From: Dimorphilus gyrociliatus
Lineage: Eukaryota > Annelida > Polychaeta > Dinophilidae
Reading direction: 5' to 3'
Length of the DNA: 64,000 bases
Assembly: GCA_904063045.1 (NCBI GenBank)
Contig: CAJFCJ010000005.1
Coordinates: 3,466,165-3,530,164, forward strand
A program made the position numbers and the translations under genes. Within the stretch, counting starts at the first letter, position 1, and each line of letters opens with the position of its first letter. The notes below the pieces were generated by a model. The model was not told the DNA's origin. It did not search any database and worked only from the letters and a program-made list of their open reading frames with translations. Below, piece after piece: positions 35,266 to 48,389 of the stretch.

Positions 35266-37641
35266 TAAAGGAACAACTTTTATTATTCCATATACACATC
35301 TTTTTATACCTTTTTATTTGTTAAAAGATTTAACCTAAACCACCTGACTCAAAAACAAAAGCGGAATTGTTAATAATATGAACAAGAATTTTCATTCTTT
35401 TCTTTCCTTTTCTTTCTTTTTTCAATGTTATTCACAGTTAATTTGAGAGCAGAAGAAAATTTTAGATAAGAAATATTAACAAACAAAATCATATATAAGT
35501 AAGAACGAACTGGTGATAATGATAGCAAAATATTTTGCCATCGTCTACCTTGCTTGAAGAGTTGTATTCATTTGCAATATATGCAGTAGTCATCTACGAT
35601 AAGGAATACTATTTTTTTGAATGGCCAAGACTTAAAAGCTGTTTTATTATATACACTCGTTAAGAATACTAATATCTAATTCACTTGTATTTTTTAGCAA
35701 ATAGCCATGACAAAATTAATGAACGAAATAATATATGCTTATATATACAATATATACAATATATATATATATATATCAATGTACTGTTTTTCAAAGAGAC
35801 CCTTGCCTGCAGATAAAAAAATAAAATAATTAGAAAATATGAAATACATAGCTTTAATGTTCATTTTAAACTTTTTGAATATTTAATGTACTATACTGTA
35901 TATACTGTATATAAATTTATATAGTATATGCAACTTTCAAAATAACTGCCCAAATACTATGCCTTTGATTTATGTTTTTCCACAATATGTTCAAGCTACC
36001 AATGTTTTATACAATTTATAAAAAAGATTTAGGTTATTTATTAATCTTTTTTCTCTTATTTTTATTCTTTTAACCTATTTTATAGATAAATAGATGTTTT
36101 GTTTTTTTTTCGTGACTACCTCTACTTTTTTGTAACATTAATTCATTCATAAAGCTGTATATACCCTTTTATTGATTCTTCTTCATAATTTATAATATAT
36201 AAAAGAATTAATTAATAGAAATTGTATGATACATAAAAGCAAATTTTCTTCTCATATTGCAAGAGAAAAGCAAGTATCTCGCATTTAGGTCATCTATATT
36301 GAATAGTTTTTAGCGTAACTTTACCTTTTCTAAACAACGTTAATTTATCGATGTCAAAGTTTACAAGATTTTAACTATCTATTACATCATTGTAATATTG
36401 ATGTGTCACCTGCTGTTATAGCTCTTCGAGAAGAAAAGCTTTTAAAGTTTGTTGATCTGTGACTTGAATTTCCTAGACATACACTTTATCATTTACATAA
36501 GAAGAAACGGTATAACTTGCACTAGTTTAGACAAATGTAATCGCTATCATTAGCTTATTTACTATAAGCACTTTCAATGATTATACTTTCAGAACATTTT
36601 TTCTATTCCTTTCAAAGAGAATTTATTCTCTCTTTTCGAATTACATTAACTATACTTTAAATGTACTCCAAAATTACTTATTTGCTTACTTAATGATTGA
36701 TTATCTTAGCTAACAAAGCATAGCAAATAGAAAGATATAATGGTAATCCTATTTTAGACTGACATGTTAGAAAAATAGTCTGCTTTCAATGCAAAAATAT
36801 TTGTGTAATTTCCTCAAAAAGAATGAACTATTTCATACATTTACGGTTTTCTTATTGGCTGAAATGCTTGAAGATGATAAGAAAGTTTTTATACCAAATA
36901 TAAAGGATATTACATAATGTATATATAGTATATAAATGATTGACTAATATGAGTTCCCTTTCGTCCAAAACAATTAGGGTATAATTGAACATTTTAGAAA
37001 AACATTCTCTTTATAGTAACAAAATACTGTAGAAAAATTTTTATATATTTAAAAATAGACTGGTAGAGATATATAGATATAAAAAGAACCAAAAAATAAT
37101 CGATTTCGACTTGGTTAATTTTTTTTCGTCTACATTTTAATATAAAAATGAAAATAACTTTTTTCTTATTGATATTGATTATTATACTGTCCTATATACA
37201 TAAATTATACAAGTTGCCTATACTTTTTGGTGATTTATCTTATGTTAACTTTTAAACATATCAATATAAAGTAATACTTGTGACATTTAGCTATACCCGT
37301 ATTATCATGTGCTGAAAACTGGTATATATACCTGCATAATGTTTTACATCATAAGAAATGGCTGATTTCTAGATGCACTTCCTCTTTTGTAATAAATGAT
37401 TTATTGCTTGATTATTACATAGCTAATTTCCAATTAAAGAAGCTCAAGTAAAATTGGAGTCATCAGAGAATATTGAAATATTCTACTCAGTAAATTATAT
37501 CGACCAATTGTTGATTACATTGCATTCTTTCCAACGGCAGCTGGCTATATCAGTCACTGCACGGTGTTAATAATTGGCGTTTTAGTTTGAAATGATTGCA
37601 TAACTGCATATTAACAATTGGAATTACGTAGTAGAAAAAAT
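35266..37641. other. Intergenic, no gene seen
   Basis: 2.4 kb of AT-rich DNA between RASSF (+) and LRRFIP (+). TATACTGTATA-type palindromes occur at 35740-35780 and 35890-35915. I found no coding exon. The 3' UTR of RASSF and the promoter of LRRFIP should lie here. Confidence 0.5.
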
Positions 37642-40082
37642 ATGTCTTATTCTGACGATCAGGCGCTGGATCAAATTAATAGAGAGGTAAGAGAAATCTG
37701 ATCAAAATACTTTAGAAGAATGTCAATTGTTTTTATTGTCTGTAAATAGTTGAGATAACTTGATAAAATTGAATAGATTAAAATTCAATGCTTTTTTTTA
37801 TAGGCTGAGGAGCGGAAGGCAGCTAGATTAGCTGCTAGGGAAAGGCAGCGTGCTGACAAAATGAGAGAAAGAATCCAGAAATCTGATTTAGATGGACCAA
37901 ATTATGGATACAAAAGTAGTAATTCTCAGTCCGATAACGATTGTAGAGATCAATCTCAACAAGTATGCCCTTTTCTGATTTTCAATTCGAATATAAACAT
38001 ATCAAAATAGTTATATACACGGTGTAAAGTATATATTTATACCACAAAAATAGAACACACCATGACCTAGTGGAACGAGATTTTTTTAGAGTTTTAAAAT
38101 TATTTCCTGTCACTTTCGTCTGCTAAAAGAAATTCTTCACAACGTTTTAATTTACACAAAGAAAGTAATTTCAAATTTAGCTCATGTAATACTTACGTAA
38201 TCAAAGGTGTTAAATGTATTAAAGACATTCAACGAGCTATTGAAATAGTGCTAAGAAATCCATTTGCTTCGTTTTGTTAACCTATATGGATTTTGTAAAT
38301 ACATACTTTTATCTTAGTCATAGCTTTAACTAGTTCATTATTTTTTGTCGTAGGAATGTTGATTCATTAATAAAAAAAAACATTGAGCATCCTCAAATCT
38401 ATGCATGATATATTTTACATTTATTCCTTTATTGTTTCCAGTTAAAAGAATTGGAGGAGAAGGTTAAGAAAAGTGAATTACGTATCGATGAATTGGAAAA
38501 AGAGAGAGTCTATTTAAGATATCAGCTAGACTTTGATAGTGACGAGTTAATTCAATTAAGGGAAAGAAATATACAAATAGATCGGATTTGTAAGAATCTT
38601 GAAACTGAAACAAAGAAAACCAAAAGAGAAAAGAAAGACTTGGAAGAACAAACTACAAGGCTTATGAAAGAAATTGAAAAAAGGGATAAATTAATTGAAG
38701 ATAATAATTTAGTACTTATTCAAAATGGGGAAGAATTAAATTCTAGCCGCGATAACGGTGGTACTTTAATCAGTGCTGAAGCTGCGAATATACTTGCTTT
38801 GGGGAATGGCTCATTAGATGATAAAATAAAGAGTTTAGCTGAAGAAAGAACGTCATTGAAAAATGAGGTATTTATTCGCTAACTATTTAATTTTTCTGCT
38901 ACAAACAGAATTGGATTAGCTAAGCCATTAAATACTTATCCTTTTATAGTTATTGTTGTATTCAAACTATCAAAATGTACAATAATTCTTTAATACAGAA
39001 ATTAAGATATACAGTATATGCATATATATATACACATTATACTTGTAAATTAATACATTTTCTCTTACAGATAAAAGACTTGCAACAACAATTGGAAGAG
39101 GAAAAAGATAAACAAAGAATGAACGAAAAATATAATGTGCCAACTCAATCGAACTATTCAAATGGTCCTGATAGCGATATATTGTTACAACGTAAGTTTT
39201 CAAGAAAAACCTTTTTTTCCATTGCGCTTTGTTAGTTGAACAATAAAAGCACGCTGCACATGTAGAAGAGATGAATAATAGGTTTTTAAAAACGACGACG
39301 AAGGACGGAAAGCATGACGAATAAAAACTATGAATCATATAATAAAAAGATCTATACCATGGTGTGATTTATTAAATTCACTATTGTCATTTCTATAGCT
39401 TCAGTCAAACTAAAATCAATTTAATGTTCTATATCATTTGGTATTAATTCATCTTTTTGTTTATTGTTCTTTTTTAGAAGAGTCTCAAAGACAACTAACT
39501 GAATATCGATTCAAAATAAAGAAAAGCGAACAGGAGATTGCGACTTTACAAGGAAATGTGAGTTTTTATTGCAATATCTTTAAAAGCTTCTATTACGTTT
39601 CCTTATTTATCTTTGCCTTTTTTTATTATTGCGAAAAAAAGAAAATAGAGAATAACTTAGTATTTTACTGGGCTGCACTTGAACTTTTTTCGTTCATATT
39701 CTCTTTATTGAATATAAACGCTAGGCTTATTTTAGTTGATCTTTAGTCTGGCTAATATTTGTATTTAGACGATAAAAAAGTTTTTTTTTCTTAGGATAAA
39801 GTAATATATAGTGTATAAATCAAAAGCGTTTATTAATGTATGCTTTCTCTGTTCTTTTGAATAATACAGCTAAGTCGTATGGAAACACAAGTCAAAAGAT
39901 ATAAAACAGCCGCCGAAGATGCTGAAAAAAATGAAGAAGAATTAAAGCAAGATCGTCGAAAACTCCAAAGAGAATTAAGAGAAATCCAATCAAAATTGGA
40001 AGAAAGTGAAAGAGAAAAGTCTAATATGAGTAGAAGAATAGAACGCTTACGTAATTCAAGAGTAAGCTCTTTACAGTCGTAG
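37642..40082 (+). CDS. LRRFIP2: Leucine-rich repeat flightless-interacting protein (LRRFIP1/2)
   Basis: Coiled-coil adaptor that binds Flightless-I and in vertebrates takes part in Toll/MyD88 and Wnt signalling. Six exons: 37642-37686, 37804-37962, 38442-38867, 39071-39191, 39478-39557, 39870-40082; frame open throughout, 347 residues. Start SDDQALDQINREAEERKAAR matches the family N-terminus. A helical block covers about residues 70-200. SLDDKIKSLAEERTSLKNE matches the TLDIRLKKLVDEREC region. FKIKKSEQEIATLQGN and ETQVKRYKTAAEDAEKNEEE match the C-terminal coiled coil, ending in RLRNSRVSSLQS. It is the short isoform type; cassette exons as in vertebrates could be hidden in the intron at 37963-38441. 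Confidence 0.93.
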
Positions 40083-40302
40083 AAGAATAGCATTTTTTTA
40101 TACTGTGAGAAAAAAAAAGCGGTTAAAGAAAAAGAAGAAAAACGTAATTGTTTTGAACGCTCATAATACGTAGGGAGTTTTTTTTTCACTCTGCCTGATA
40201 AACAAACAAAAAAAATGATTTTTTTTCTAATGTTTAGATTTATTCGCAAGGTATTCTGCTTGGTCAGTTATGGCATATACATAACATATTTTTGAAAGCT
40301 TA

Positions 40303-40305
40303 TTA

Positions 40306-40344
<39 letters not shown>

Positions 40345-40350
40345 TTATAT
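40303..40350. repeat. AT microsatellite
   Basis: Nearly pure TA dinucleotide run of about 40 bp downstream of LRRFIP. Confidence 0.8.
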
Positions 40351-42761
40351 ATCTACCCTTTTCTCTCCATACTATTATCCCATATTCTACAATACCCATT
40401 CTCTATTCTTCGAAGAAGGACAATACACCGATAGCAATACCATTAAGAAAGAATACTTTATTTACCCTTTCAATAAGAAAAAAATTTGTTAACCCGTATT
40501 ATAAAATTTCTACTGTTTTTTTTTTCAGTTATTTTATTACGGTGTAAAAAAAAATACATATTTTTTTCATTTTATTAAACAATTTTTTCATAACAAAAAA
40601 TTTATATTTTTTTAAAATATTAAGTGACAAAACTCTGCCGTTTATCAACCTAGATTTACATACTTTTTGTTGTTATCTAGTTTATATCAGGGTTAGCTAA
40701 TGTTGCAAAAAATACTTCGTACAGAAAAATTATTAATATGTACATCACTAGTTACAAGCATTTATATATAAATATATTTATATATATATAAATTTTGTAG
40801 TAATTTAATTCTAAATACAAAAATGATAAAACTTTGATGACTAATTAGCATATTAGTTAATTAACAAGTGAATTTCATATTGGGATGGAATTACTTTTTT
40901 TTATCTAGAAAGACAAAAAATCTCAAAAGCAGAAAAATGGGAAAATGTAATGGCCCTTGCATGCGGAGCACCTGGAAAATATGCTAGTTCGCTATGATTA
41001 AAAATAGAAATGGGTAGAGTATATGATATTCTTTGTAATCCAAGTAGACATTAGATTCACTTGTATTTCTTAGACGAACCATTAAGTTTATAAGAGTAAT
41101 ATTTTTGTAGATTCTAGCTAATTGAAAAAGTCTGTAGCGAAAAGCATATAAGATTCTTTCCGAAATTAGCTGAGTAGTATTTTTACTCGATCTACAAATC
41201 TAAACAAAAAATTCTCCATTTGTTTATTATCATAATACATTAACTTTCTACATTTATCCCTAAGGGCAGGTATACACTGAGAAGCTCAATAAAGACGGAT
41301 GGAGGCACCTATAGTACCCAATTATAGTATACTGTAATAATACTTCTTGCAGTCTCATTTTGTACGTAAACAACTTTGATAAAGAGAGACTTTATGAAAA
41401 AAAACAAACAAACAAGCATCAACAGCATCGATAGTATCAACAATATGCAACAATGTAAAAAGTTATATTCAATAATTAATTAAATATTCAATAGGTGGCA
41501 CCATAATCCACACAGAATGCCTAGTGTCCATCTCTAAAAACTCTTATACTGTAAAATGTTTAAGGTACACCACTTACGTGCCCTATACAATCTACATTGG
41601 GGCAATGAAAATAATATTCTCAGCTTTTAAAGGTTTTATCAACAGAAAAGCGTATAAAATGAAAGGTTAAAATTTTATATAAAATATTTTTATACAATAA
41701 TTTATTGTTTATATAAGATAAACATTAAAATATAAAAATAGATGTTTAAAACTGAAACAAGAAGTATTCTATTTGATAGAAAATAACAACAACATTATCA
41801 TAAAATGATGATAAAATATATTTTAATAAATTAATTTCTCTTCTTTATTCATTAATATTTGAATATTTATATTTAAAATAAACTTAAACTTTTAAGATTA
41901 ATCAATCAACCTTATCTTCTTCGTCTCTTTTTCTTAATTAAAAATTTTACCTATGGATAAGGTACTTACGATTATTGATATGAAAAGATTTCTATAACAG
42001 ACTAATAGGATTTAGGTAGTTGCTTAATTTGCAATTCAACAGCTAAAGAAATTACAAATGTAGATGGAAAAAGTTATTAATTATACACCTGAATTAGGCC
42101 TACTAATCCGATTATTATATTTGATTAATATGTACTTGAAGGAAATCTCACTCATAGAAAATGTGTTTATTGGAAGAAATGAGAATTTTATTATATTTTT
42201 CATATTTACTAATAAAATTTTATTGATTAACTATTGAAATATAGCAACATATCGTCTATTCATACTTTTTAAACACGAATTAGCGTTAAAACGAAAGTTA
42301 GCATCTTTAGTAGGAAAGAATTTATGGTATTTGTATAAGTATAAACTAATGATTTACCTTAATGGTATTTTTGTTTCTAGGGATTTTTATTGATGTTTTC
42401 CTCTTTACCTTCAGACTGTTTCCAATGGTAACTTTCAATCTCGAATTATTTATTTTAAAAAATAGCAACAGATGGCGTATTATTCCAATCAATTTCCTAA
42501 TATTTTTACAAATTACTGTCAAAGATCTATAAAACTATCTAAATTTAGTCATTAGGACGGAATGATTCCAAACTGGAATCATTTGCATAAATAAATACAA
42601 TGTATATATACAAGGATAGCGTGTATTTATACCGACACTTAAATCTTTGATAAAAATTGAAAAACAACTGATTTATATATTTATTGATAAGTTTTATGAA
42701 GAATGAGAGAAAGAAAGAAAGAAAGAGTAAATAAAGAGAATTTATAATAAAGTATATACAG

Positions 42762-42840
42762 TATATACTAATATATATATATATTTATATATATATGTGT
42801 GTATATATCCAGTATATGTACAGTATATATTATATACAAC
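42762..42840. repeat. AT microsatellite with CAGTATA/CTGTATA palindromes
   Basis: TA dinucleotide runs interrupted by several ACAGTATATA segments. Confidence 0.75.
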
Positions 42841-43675
42841 ATAATACTATCATAATTAACATCGTTTCAATAATAATTAATATTGTTTTAATCTTAAAAC
42901 TTAGTGAAAAATTAATTATGAAATTGATTGGATAATAATTTTCTGGCCTTAAATAGGAACGTCTGTAAATTATACACACATTTGCCGTGCAAACTAAGTG
43001 CAGTAGGCCAGTATTATAGGCCAACATCGATTCTGCAGTTGGAGATAATTTATTCCAGGCCTATAGCAGTTTTTTTTTTGCAGTCTACTCTTAGGCATTA
43101 CAGCGGACGGTTAGTATGTAAAAATAATTTTATCTTTGACTAAACGAGTATTTTGGTATTGTGAAATACACTAATGTTTCCTATTCTTAATAATGTATTC
43201 TTAATCATTATTCCCGAAAGACCCTTAAAAAAGATAAGGCTAAAATACCAAAATGGAGACGCTGCCGTTTGTTTGTATACAAAAGCTTATGAATATATTG
43301 ATAAAGATAGTTGTTTACAATTAGTTGGAAAGACTGGTAGAAAAGAGGTTTGATTACGAAGAGCAATTAAAGATAGCAATTTCCCATTAGATCGCTGATA
43401 TAGATTATATAATTAGAATTAATAGAGACTAGGGACGTTTGCCTACCAATAGACGCTTTTGGTTTAACTGTAGAAGGAGAATAAAGCGTTAGCAGATATT
43501 GATTTTTCGTTCATATGCAAGCCATAATACTTTTGGTGTACTACGAATTTACGTAAAAAACAAAATATAGCAAATATTATCTGACCAATATTTATACAAT
43601 TGGTTGATTAATTAATAGCTTTATTGCAGAACACGTGTACGGATGATAAAAGGCTGAACGACAACTCAAAAGATA

Positions 43676-43677
43676 TC

Positions 43678-43720
<43 letters not shown>

Positions 43721-43800
43721 AATTTTAATATATATATATATATATATATGTATAAGCATATATGTTCATGTATATATATATATGTATATATACATCAACT
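43676..43800. repeat. AT microsatellite, compound
   Basis: Roughly 120 bp of TA runs interrupted by CATATA and TGTATA, largely self-complementary and able to form a cruciform. Confidence 0.75.
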
Positions 43801-44529
43801 ATTCTAACCTGTATTTGAACTGTAATAACCTGCATCAGGTGTTGTAAAAAATGCAGTAGGAGTGAATATATTTGATGGTAAGTGCTGATTATATAATTTA
43901 CCTTTTCTGATATTTAGCAATTATATAAATAGATATTTTATATAAATATTTCTTCTAAGTATTTTGCTTAGTATACTAGTATACTTTCTAAATGAATTAT
44001 TAGGTTTATTTTAATATTAGTAATAATAATGAGGAAGAAAGATAAATAATTCGACACAATACAATACATTAGTATATATAAAAGAATACTTTCGAATATA
44101 TGAGGGGGAGGGGAGGGGGGAGAGAGGTTATACTCATTACGGAACGTTTACCCGCACAACATAATTCTATACTGATAAGGCACGTAATGAACGTATAAAT
44201 GATTAAGTGTTTCTTATTGAATAGTATCGATAAAAAAGTTCTTTTTAAGAGTAGGCAGGTAGGTAGGTATACGCCTTTTTTTTCTATTATTTAGCCTATT
44301 TTTTATGTGTTAAAAATAATAAAAATTGAATAATTATAATATAATATAATATAATCAAAAATTGCATGTTGATAATAGCCTTATTATTATACTTCTTCTT
44401 TATAGATTAGTATCTTATTTTCTTATTAATTTCATTGTTCTGTCATAACAATATGTAGTGTGCAAGATAACATGATTATTTAAAGCGAACCTGACATATA
44501 TTCTAATATATGCAGAATAAGATAAATGT

Positions 44530-44761
44530 ATATATTGAGCGGGCGCGCGTCAGTTATGTTAGTCTAAAGTCAGCCAGCAACAGATCAACTAGCTTTTTCA
44601 AGCCTCAGCTATCCTATTTAATATGCAATCTGAAAAGAAATAAAAGTAAATAAAGAGAGAAATAAAGAAAAGAAAACAGGAAAGAAAGAAGAAAGATACA
44701 GAAACAAATGACAGCGTGACAGATAAAAAGACATTTTTTTCTATAAACTTGCAATAAAAAT
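44530..44761 (+). promoter_or_regulatory. Possible promoter and non-coding 5' exon of an LPSY/PPxY gene
   Basis: A rare GC-rich patch (GAGCGGGCGCGCGTCAG at about 44538) in AT-rich DNA is followed by 200 bases without long reading frame and then by AAAAATGTAAGTAC, a consensus donor at 44762. The downstream genes at 46168 and 46961 both have an acceptor just before their ATG, so a spliced 5' UTR is plausible. Inference only. Confidence 0.35.
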
Positions 44762-46167
44762 GTAAGTACTACAATCAGCTATTTTAAGATGCTAATTTAA
44801 AAGTTAATGTTCATGCCCGAGGATGAACTGTTGCACAATTCATTAAAAATGTTGAATTGCTATGTAATTATAGAAAGGAAATTATTTATATCAATATATG
44901 CAACATATTTCCATATATACTGTATATATACAAAATTTCGACCTTTACGTAGTATTTGTATATAGCTATCGCTTGTTTAAATGATATAAGTATTATGTAC
45001 TAACGAAAATTCTTCAAGAGACTTCCTCCTTATCTCTTCTTAGCATAATTTTTTCGTTAAGTTATGCAATTAAACTTTTTTAAACATTCGATAAATATTC
45101 ATAAAGTAAAAGAATAACCATGTTATTTCGTAAGAGTCATATTCAAAATATATTCACTAAATTTAAAATCTATTTGTGTAATTTGGGAAAATCCTTTTCT
45201 TACGAACTCTCCTGTCTGTCTGGATTTAATAAGAACAATTTTAATTGTACTTCATCTTTTTTCTCGGACAAAACATTAGTCATAATACTTGTCTTTTAAA
45301 TTTAAATGGTTCGCGCCATTTCAATAGATATAATTGATATTCATTTTTTTTACTTTTGAATTCTAGTAAGACGTATTTAGTCGGTTTATTGATAGTATGT
45401 ATTTATATATTTTCCGTTATGAATATAAATTAACATCGTATTTTCGGCCTATTTTATCTATATCTCTATGATATGACTGTTTGCTTTTTTGACGTCATAG
45501 TAAATTAACATATTCATGATTCATTTTATAATAGATTACCACATGTTTACATCAATCAGTTATTAATTCATAATTTTTAATTGCTTAAGTAGACTTTTAA
45601 TAGTAATCTTTGCATTGTCAAAAAAAAGTTATGATAACCATCATAATAGGCCTTAGGATAATACTATTATTATCGCACATAGCTAGACAAAAGGAAGCAA
45701 TTCTTAATTTTTAGCTTTAGATTAAGTAGTACTAGTAACAGTACATTTATATTTATAACATAATAAGAATTTCTTATAATACTAAAGTATGTTAGTAAAT
45801 AGAAAATATATAATCAAAAGATTACATTGTCATGTTATTATGTTTTTTTTGAAAAGATACTACTAGAAGCAGGTAAAAATGGTATATATAATATAAGGTA
45901 CTTTCCCACTGCTAACGCTATACTTTATATATAGCATATATTTATATATAAAACGTAGTTTCGTAACATAAAATATTCATTGATAGATTTAGTCGACGGA
46001 AGATGAAAACCATGTACATGTAACCATTTAGCCTTGACATTATTTTTATTTAGTAACAGCTCTTGTCTAATCACTTTATTAGGTTACTGATACTGTTGAG
46101 TCTTACATTACGTCAGTTGATAAATTTACAAATAGACAAGTAGAGCTGTGAGGTAGAAAAAAAATTC

Positions 46168-46333
46168 ATGGATAAAAGTAATGATCTACCATCTTATGAA
46201 CAAGTTATATTTGAGGACTTTTTAAGACTAAACGATAAACCACCGCCGTATAGTAAATTATTTGTGAACCACAGGAGAGAAGGAAATTTTTCATACTGTC
46301 TAAAACTAATGAAAATCATTAGGCAAGGTAAAA
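46168..46333 (+). CDS. Small LPSY/PPxY protein, first exon (3' end uncertain)
   Basis: Starts MDKSNDLPSYEQV and carries KPPPYSKL, so it has one LPSY and one PPxY motif, both ligands of Nedd4-type WW domains. The frame stays open to 46361; a GTAAAA donor at 46334 suggests splicing after residue 55. I could not find a downstream exon with a good transmembrane segment in the right phase, so the gene may be incomplete, alternatively spliced or decaying. The next gene has the same motif types and similar size, so the two are probably duplicates. Confidence 0.5.
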
Positions 46334-46960
46334 CTAAAAGAGAGAGAATTTCACTAAGATAGTTTACATTTTCTCGTTTTTTAATACTTGATCTATCTAA
46401 TTATATTTTCAAAGGTACTAAAGAATTTCGAAATGGTTTACGAAAAGGTTCTTTGTTTTCTAGACACTGATACAAGATTTAAACTTGAAAGTGTTGTTGA
46501 AAAAATGGAGCTGCTCTTAAACTATTTTGCTGTTTCTTCTAAAATATAAATGTTGATTTTATATTTGAAATAATGTATTGTATTATAATAATACATAATA
46601 TATACTCCACATGTGTCTAAATTTGAAGATATACAGTTGTGAGTGCGAGTATTTCAGTACTATTTGTATAAAGAAAATAATGATTAAATATAAACGTAGC
46701 GCTTATATTAACGATTATATCAAAATACTTAATACAGTATGGATCTTGTTCGATTGATCTGTAGACGGATTAAATAGAATTCCATATTTTGACTATAGCT
46801 AATGCCTCTCGCTAGTTTCCTGGGAGGTTGTTTATGTTATTCGTTTATTATTATTATGTGCTGCTTATATCATTTTTACCTTTGATTCTTTCAAAATTTA
46901 AGTAACCTTTTTCTCTTTGATTGATTAGATTGGATATATTTAAAAAAAAAAACTGCAGTT

Positions 46961-47418
46961 ATGAGTCGGAAAGTGCCATCAGCTCCTCCACCGACCTATG
47001 AGGAAGCAATTGGCAATTCATTGTTAATCACCACCAGCGAGAAATTATATAACGATTTACCGTCATACAAGGATGCTTGTCCCGAGCAGAAAAAAGAAAA
47101 TTGTTGTAGGCAGAACATTGAAAACAAAGAGAAAGAAATTCAACGAAGTAAAAGTCTCAAGGATTTAAAGAGAAAGAAGAGAAAAGTAAAGATTATAAAC
47201 GGTTTGTTAGCAATAATAAATTCCATAAGAGTTAATTAATAATCAATATTTATTCTTAAATAAATACAGCCGCATTTTGGACGGGATGGATCTTATGCTT
47301 TCCGTTGTTCATTTGCCTATATTGCGCTCGAGAAAGTCCAACGGAAGACGAAAATCTCAATAGAGAGTGGTGTCTTCCTTGCTACTATACAGGAGGATTA
47401 GAAGAGGAAGAAGCATAG
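46961..47418 (+). CDS. Small single-pass membrane protein with PPxY and LPSY motifs
   Basis: Two exons, 46961-47201 and 47270-47418, phase 1, 129 residues. The N-terminal half holds APPPTYEEAIG (PPxY) and NDLPSYKDACP (LPSY), followed by a strongly basic stretch (residues about 50-80). Exon 2 encodes a likely transmembrane helix, AAFWTGWILCFPLFICLYC, and an acidic tail containing WCLPCYYTGG. No signal peptide is visible. The arrangement suits an adaptor that recruits Nedd4-family ubiquitin ligases to membrane cargo, as Drosophila Commissureless, Ndfip and PRRG4 do. No orthologue is recognised; the role is inferred from motifs. An acceptor CTGCAG just before the ATG points to a spliced 5' UTR. 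Confidence 0.68.
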
Positions 47419-48146
47419 GTGCAAATTTATAACAAAGAAAATTGGTGCCTATAAAACTTGTAGCAAAGAATCTGTGTACATAGAGTAAAAACAAAGACTG
47501 ATTGGTATAGCTTTATACCTTGTAATAGAAAAGTTAAATAACTAAAACAAAATGTATTAATGCTCTATCTTTCTCTTTGCAATTATATAATTTCCGTATA
47601 TTCTTGTCTCTTCAAAGTTGTTTCGTTTATCGAGAAACCGTTACTTTGTTCTATTTAGACAGATAAGAAAAAAAAAACAGGGAAGAGAGGAAAGAGTTCC
47701 GAAGAAACGTTTTATTTTCTTCTTATTAGATTCAAATTGTTTTCGTGTCTTTTGGTTTTATATCTTGCCATTTAATTTTGTGTTTTAGCGTACACTAATA
47801 TTGATAAGATGTGTCTATACCAATGATTTAGTCTATTGTCGAACAAGTCATTCCTATATTTAACAGTTTGACTTGTTTAATTTTTTTTTTCTGCAGTCTT
47901 TTGTTCTTGTGCCATTAGTCTCTGCATTTTTTTTCCTTATCCATGAGATAAAAATTAAAAATTAAAATAAAAAACAACAATATTTACAGTGTTTAACATT
48001 ATTTAAATAGTATTGCGAACTTTTTAATAGAAAAAACTTCGAATTTGTTAAATTATGTTAGAATTCAAGACAGCTGAAATCACAATGTACCAGTAATTCG
48101 TTATCAAAAGGCACCGGCGAAAAAATGTCTTTTCTTAAAACCTCGG
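47419..48146. other. 3' region between convergent genes
   Basis: AT-rich DNA between the PPxY gene (+) and BLCAP (-), presumably both 3' UTRs. A T-rich/GA-rich stretch lies at 47660-47705. No gene seen. Confidence 0.55.
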
Positions 48147-48389
48147 TTAAGCAGAGCAGGTTTTACTTTCACCAATCGGGCAGGGCCAAAATATACAGTT
48201 TCCAACGCAGGAATAACATATAAGAAAAACTGCAATAATGAAGACCAATGAGCATATTGTACAAGGTTTTCGTTCCAAGAAGAAACTCGCTAAATACAGC
48301 AGCATAAACACAGCATGATTATATACAAAGGCTGGATTTAGTGGCTTCGGTATGAGCAAGACTGGAATCAGCCACTGCAGACAGTACAT
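48147..48389 (-). CDS. BLCAP: BLCAP (bladder cancer-associated protein homologue)
   Basis: Intronless 80-residue frame, nearly the same length as human BLCAP (87). Highly conserved start [20 protein letters not shown], then [14 protein letters not shown] and [11 protein letters not shown], which span two hydrophobic segments typical of this small membrane protein. The C-terminal tail is divergent and short. In vertebrates BLCAP is a conserved growth-suppressing protein of poorly known mechanism and is a well-known ADAR-edited transcript; the codons for Tyr2 (TAC), Gln5 (CAG) and Lys15 (AAG), edited in mammals, are all present here. Convergent with the PPxY gene; last of five minus-strand genes in tandem. 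Confidence 0.95.
   Translation of the reverse strand: MYCLQWLIPVLLIPKPLNPAFVYNHAVFMLLYLASFFLERKPCTICSLVFIIAVFLICYSCVGNCIFWPCPIGESKTCSA

Larger units (their letters stand above)
40083..44550. other. Gene-poor AT-rich region
   Basis: No convincing coding exon in 4.4 kb. Contains long AT microsatellites (40303-40345, 42762-42835, 43676-43800) and a purine-rich G-tract at 44101-44127. Short reading frames in it have no family signature and no splice support. Confidence 0.5.

Noticed and set aside
39438-39746. Open frame running past an LRRFIP exon
   Set aside because: It reads through a GTGAGT donor at 39558 into intron sequence; the spliced exon 39478-39557 fits the family far better.
40905-40999. 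Reading frame with ENVMALACGAPGKYA, loosely like the RASSF RA-domain block
   Set aside because: Only about 12 positions can be compared, the frame stops at once, and no other part of the RA domain is nearby. Too weak to call a pseudogene.
42830-43143. Overlapping short frames on both strands
   Set aside because: Low-complexity AT DNA, no splice sites in phase, no recognisable motif.
46795-46895. Hydrophobic frame (LMPLASFLGGCLCY) that could be a transmembrane exon for the first LPSY/PPxY gene
   Set aside because: The acceptor before it does not fit the phase of the donor at 46334; only a weak alternative donor inside the exon would join it. Left out of the model.
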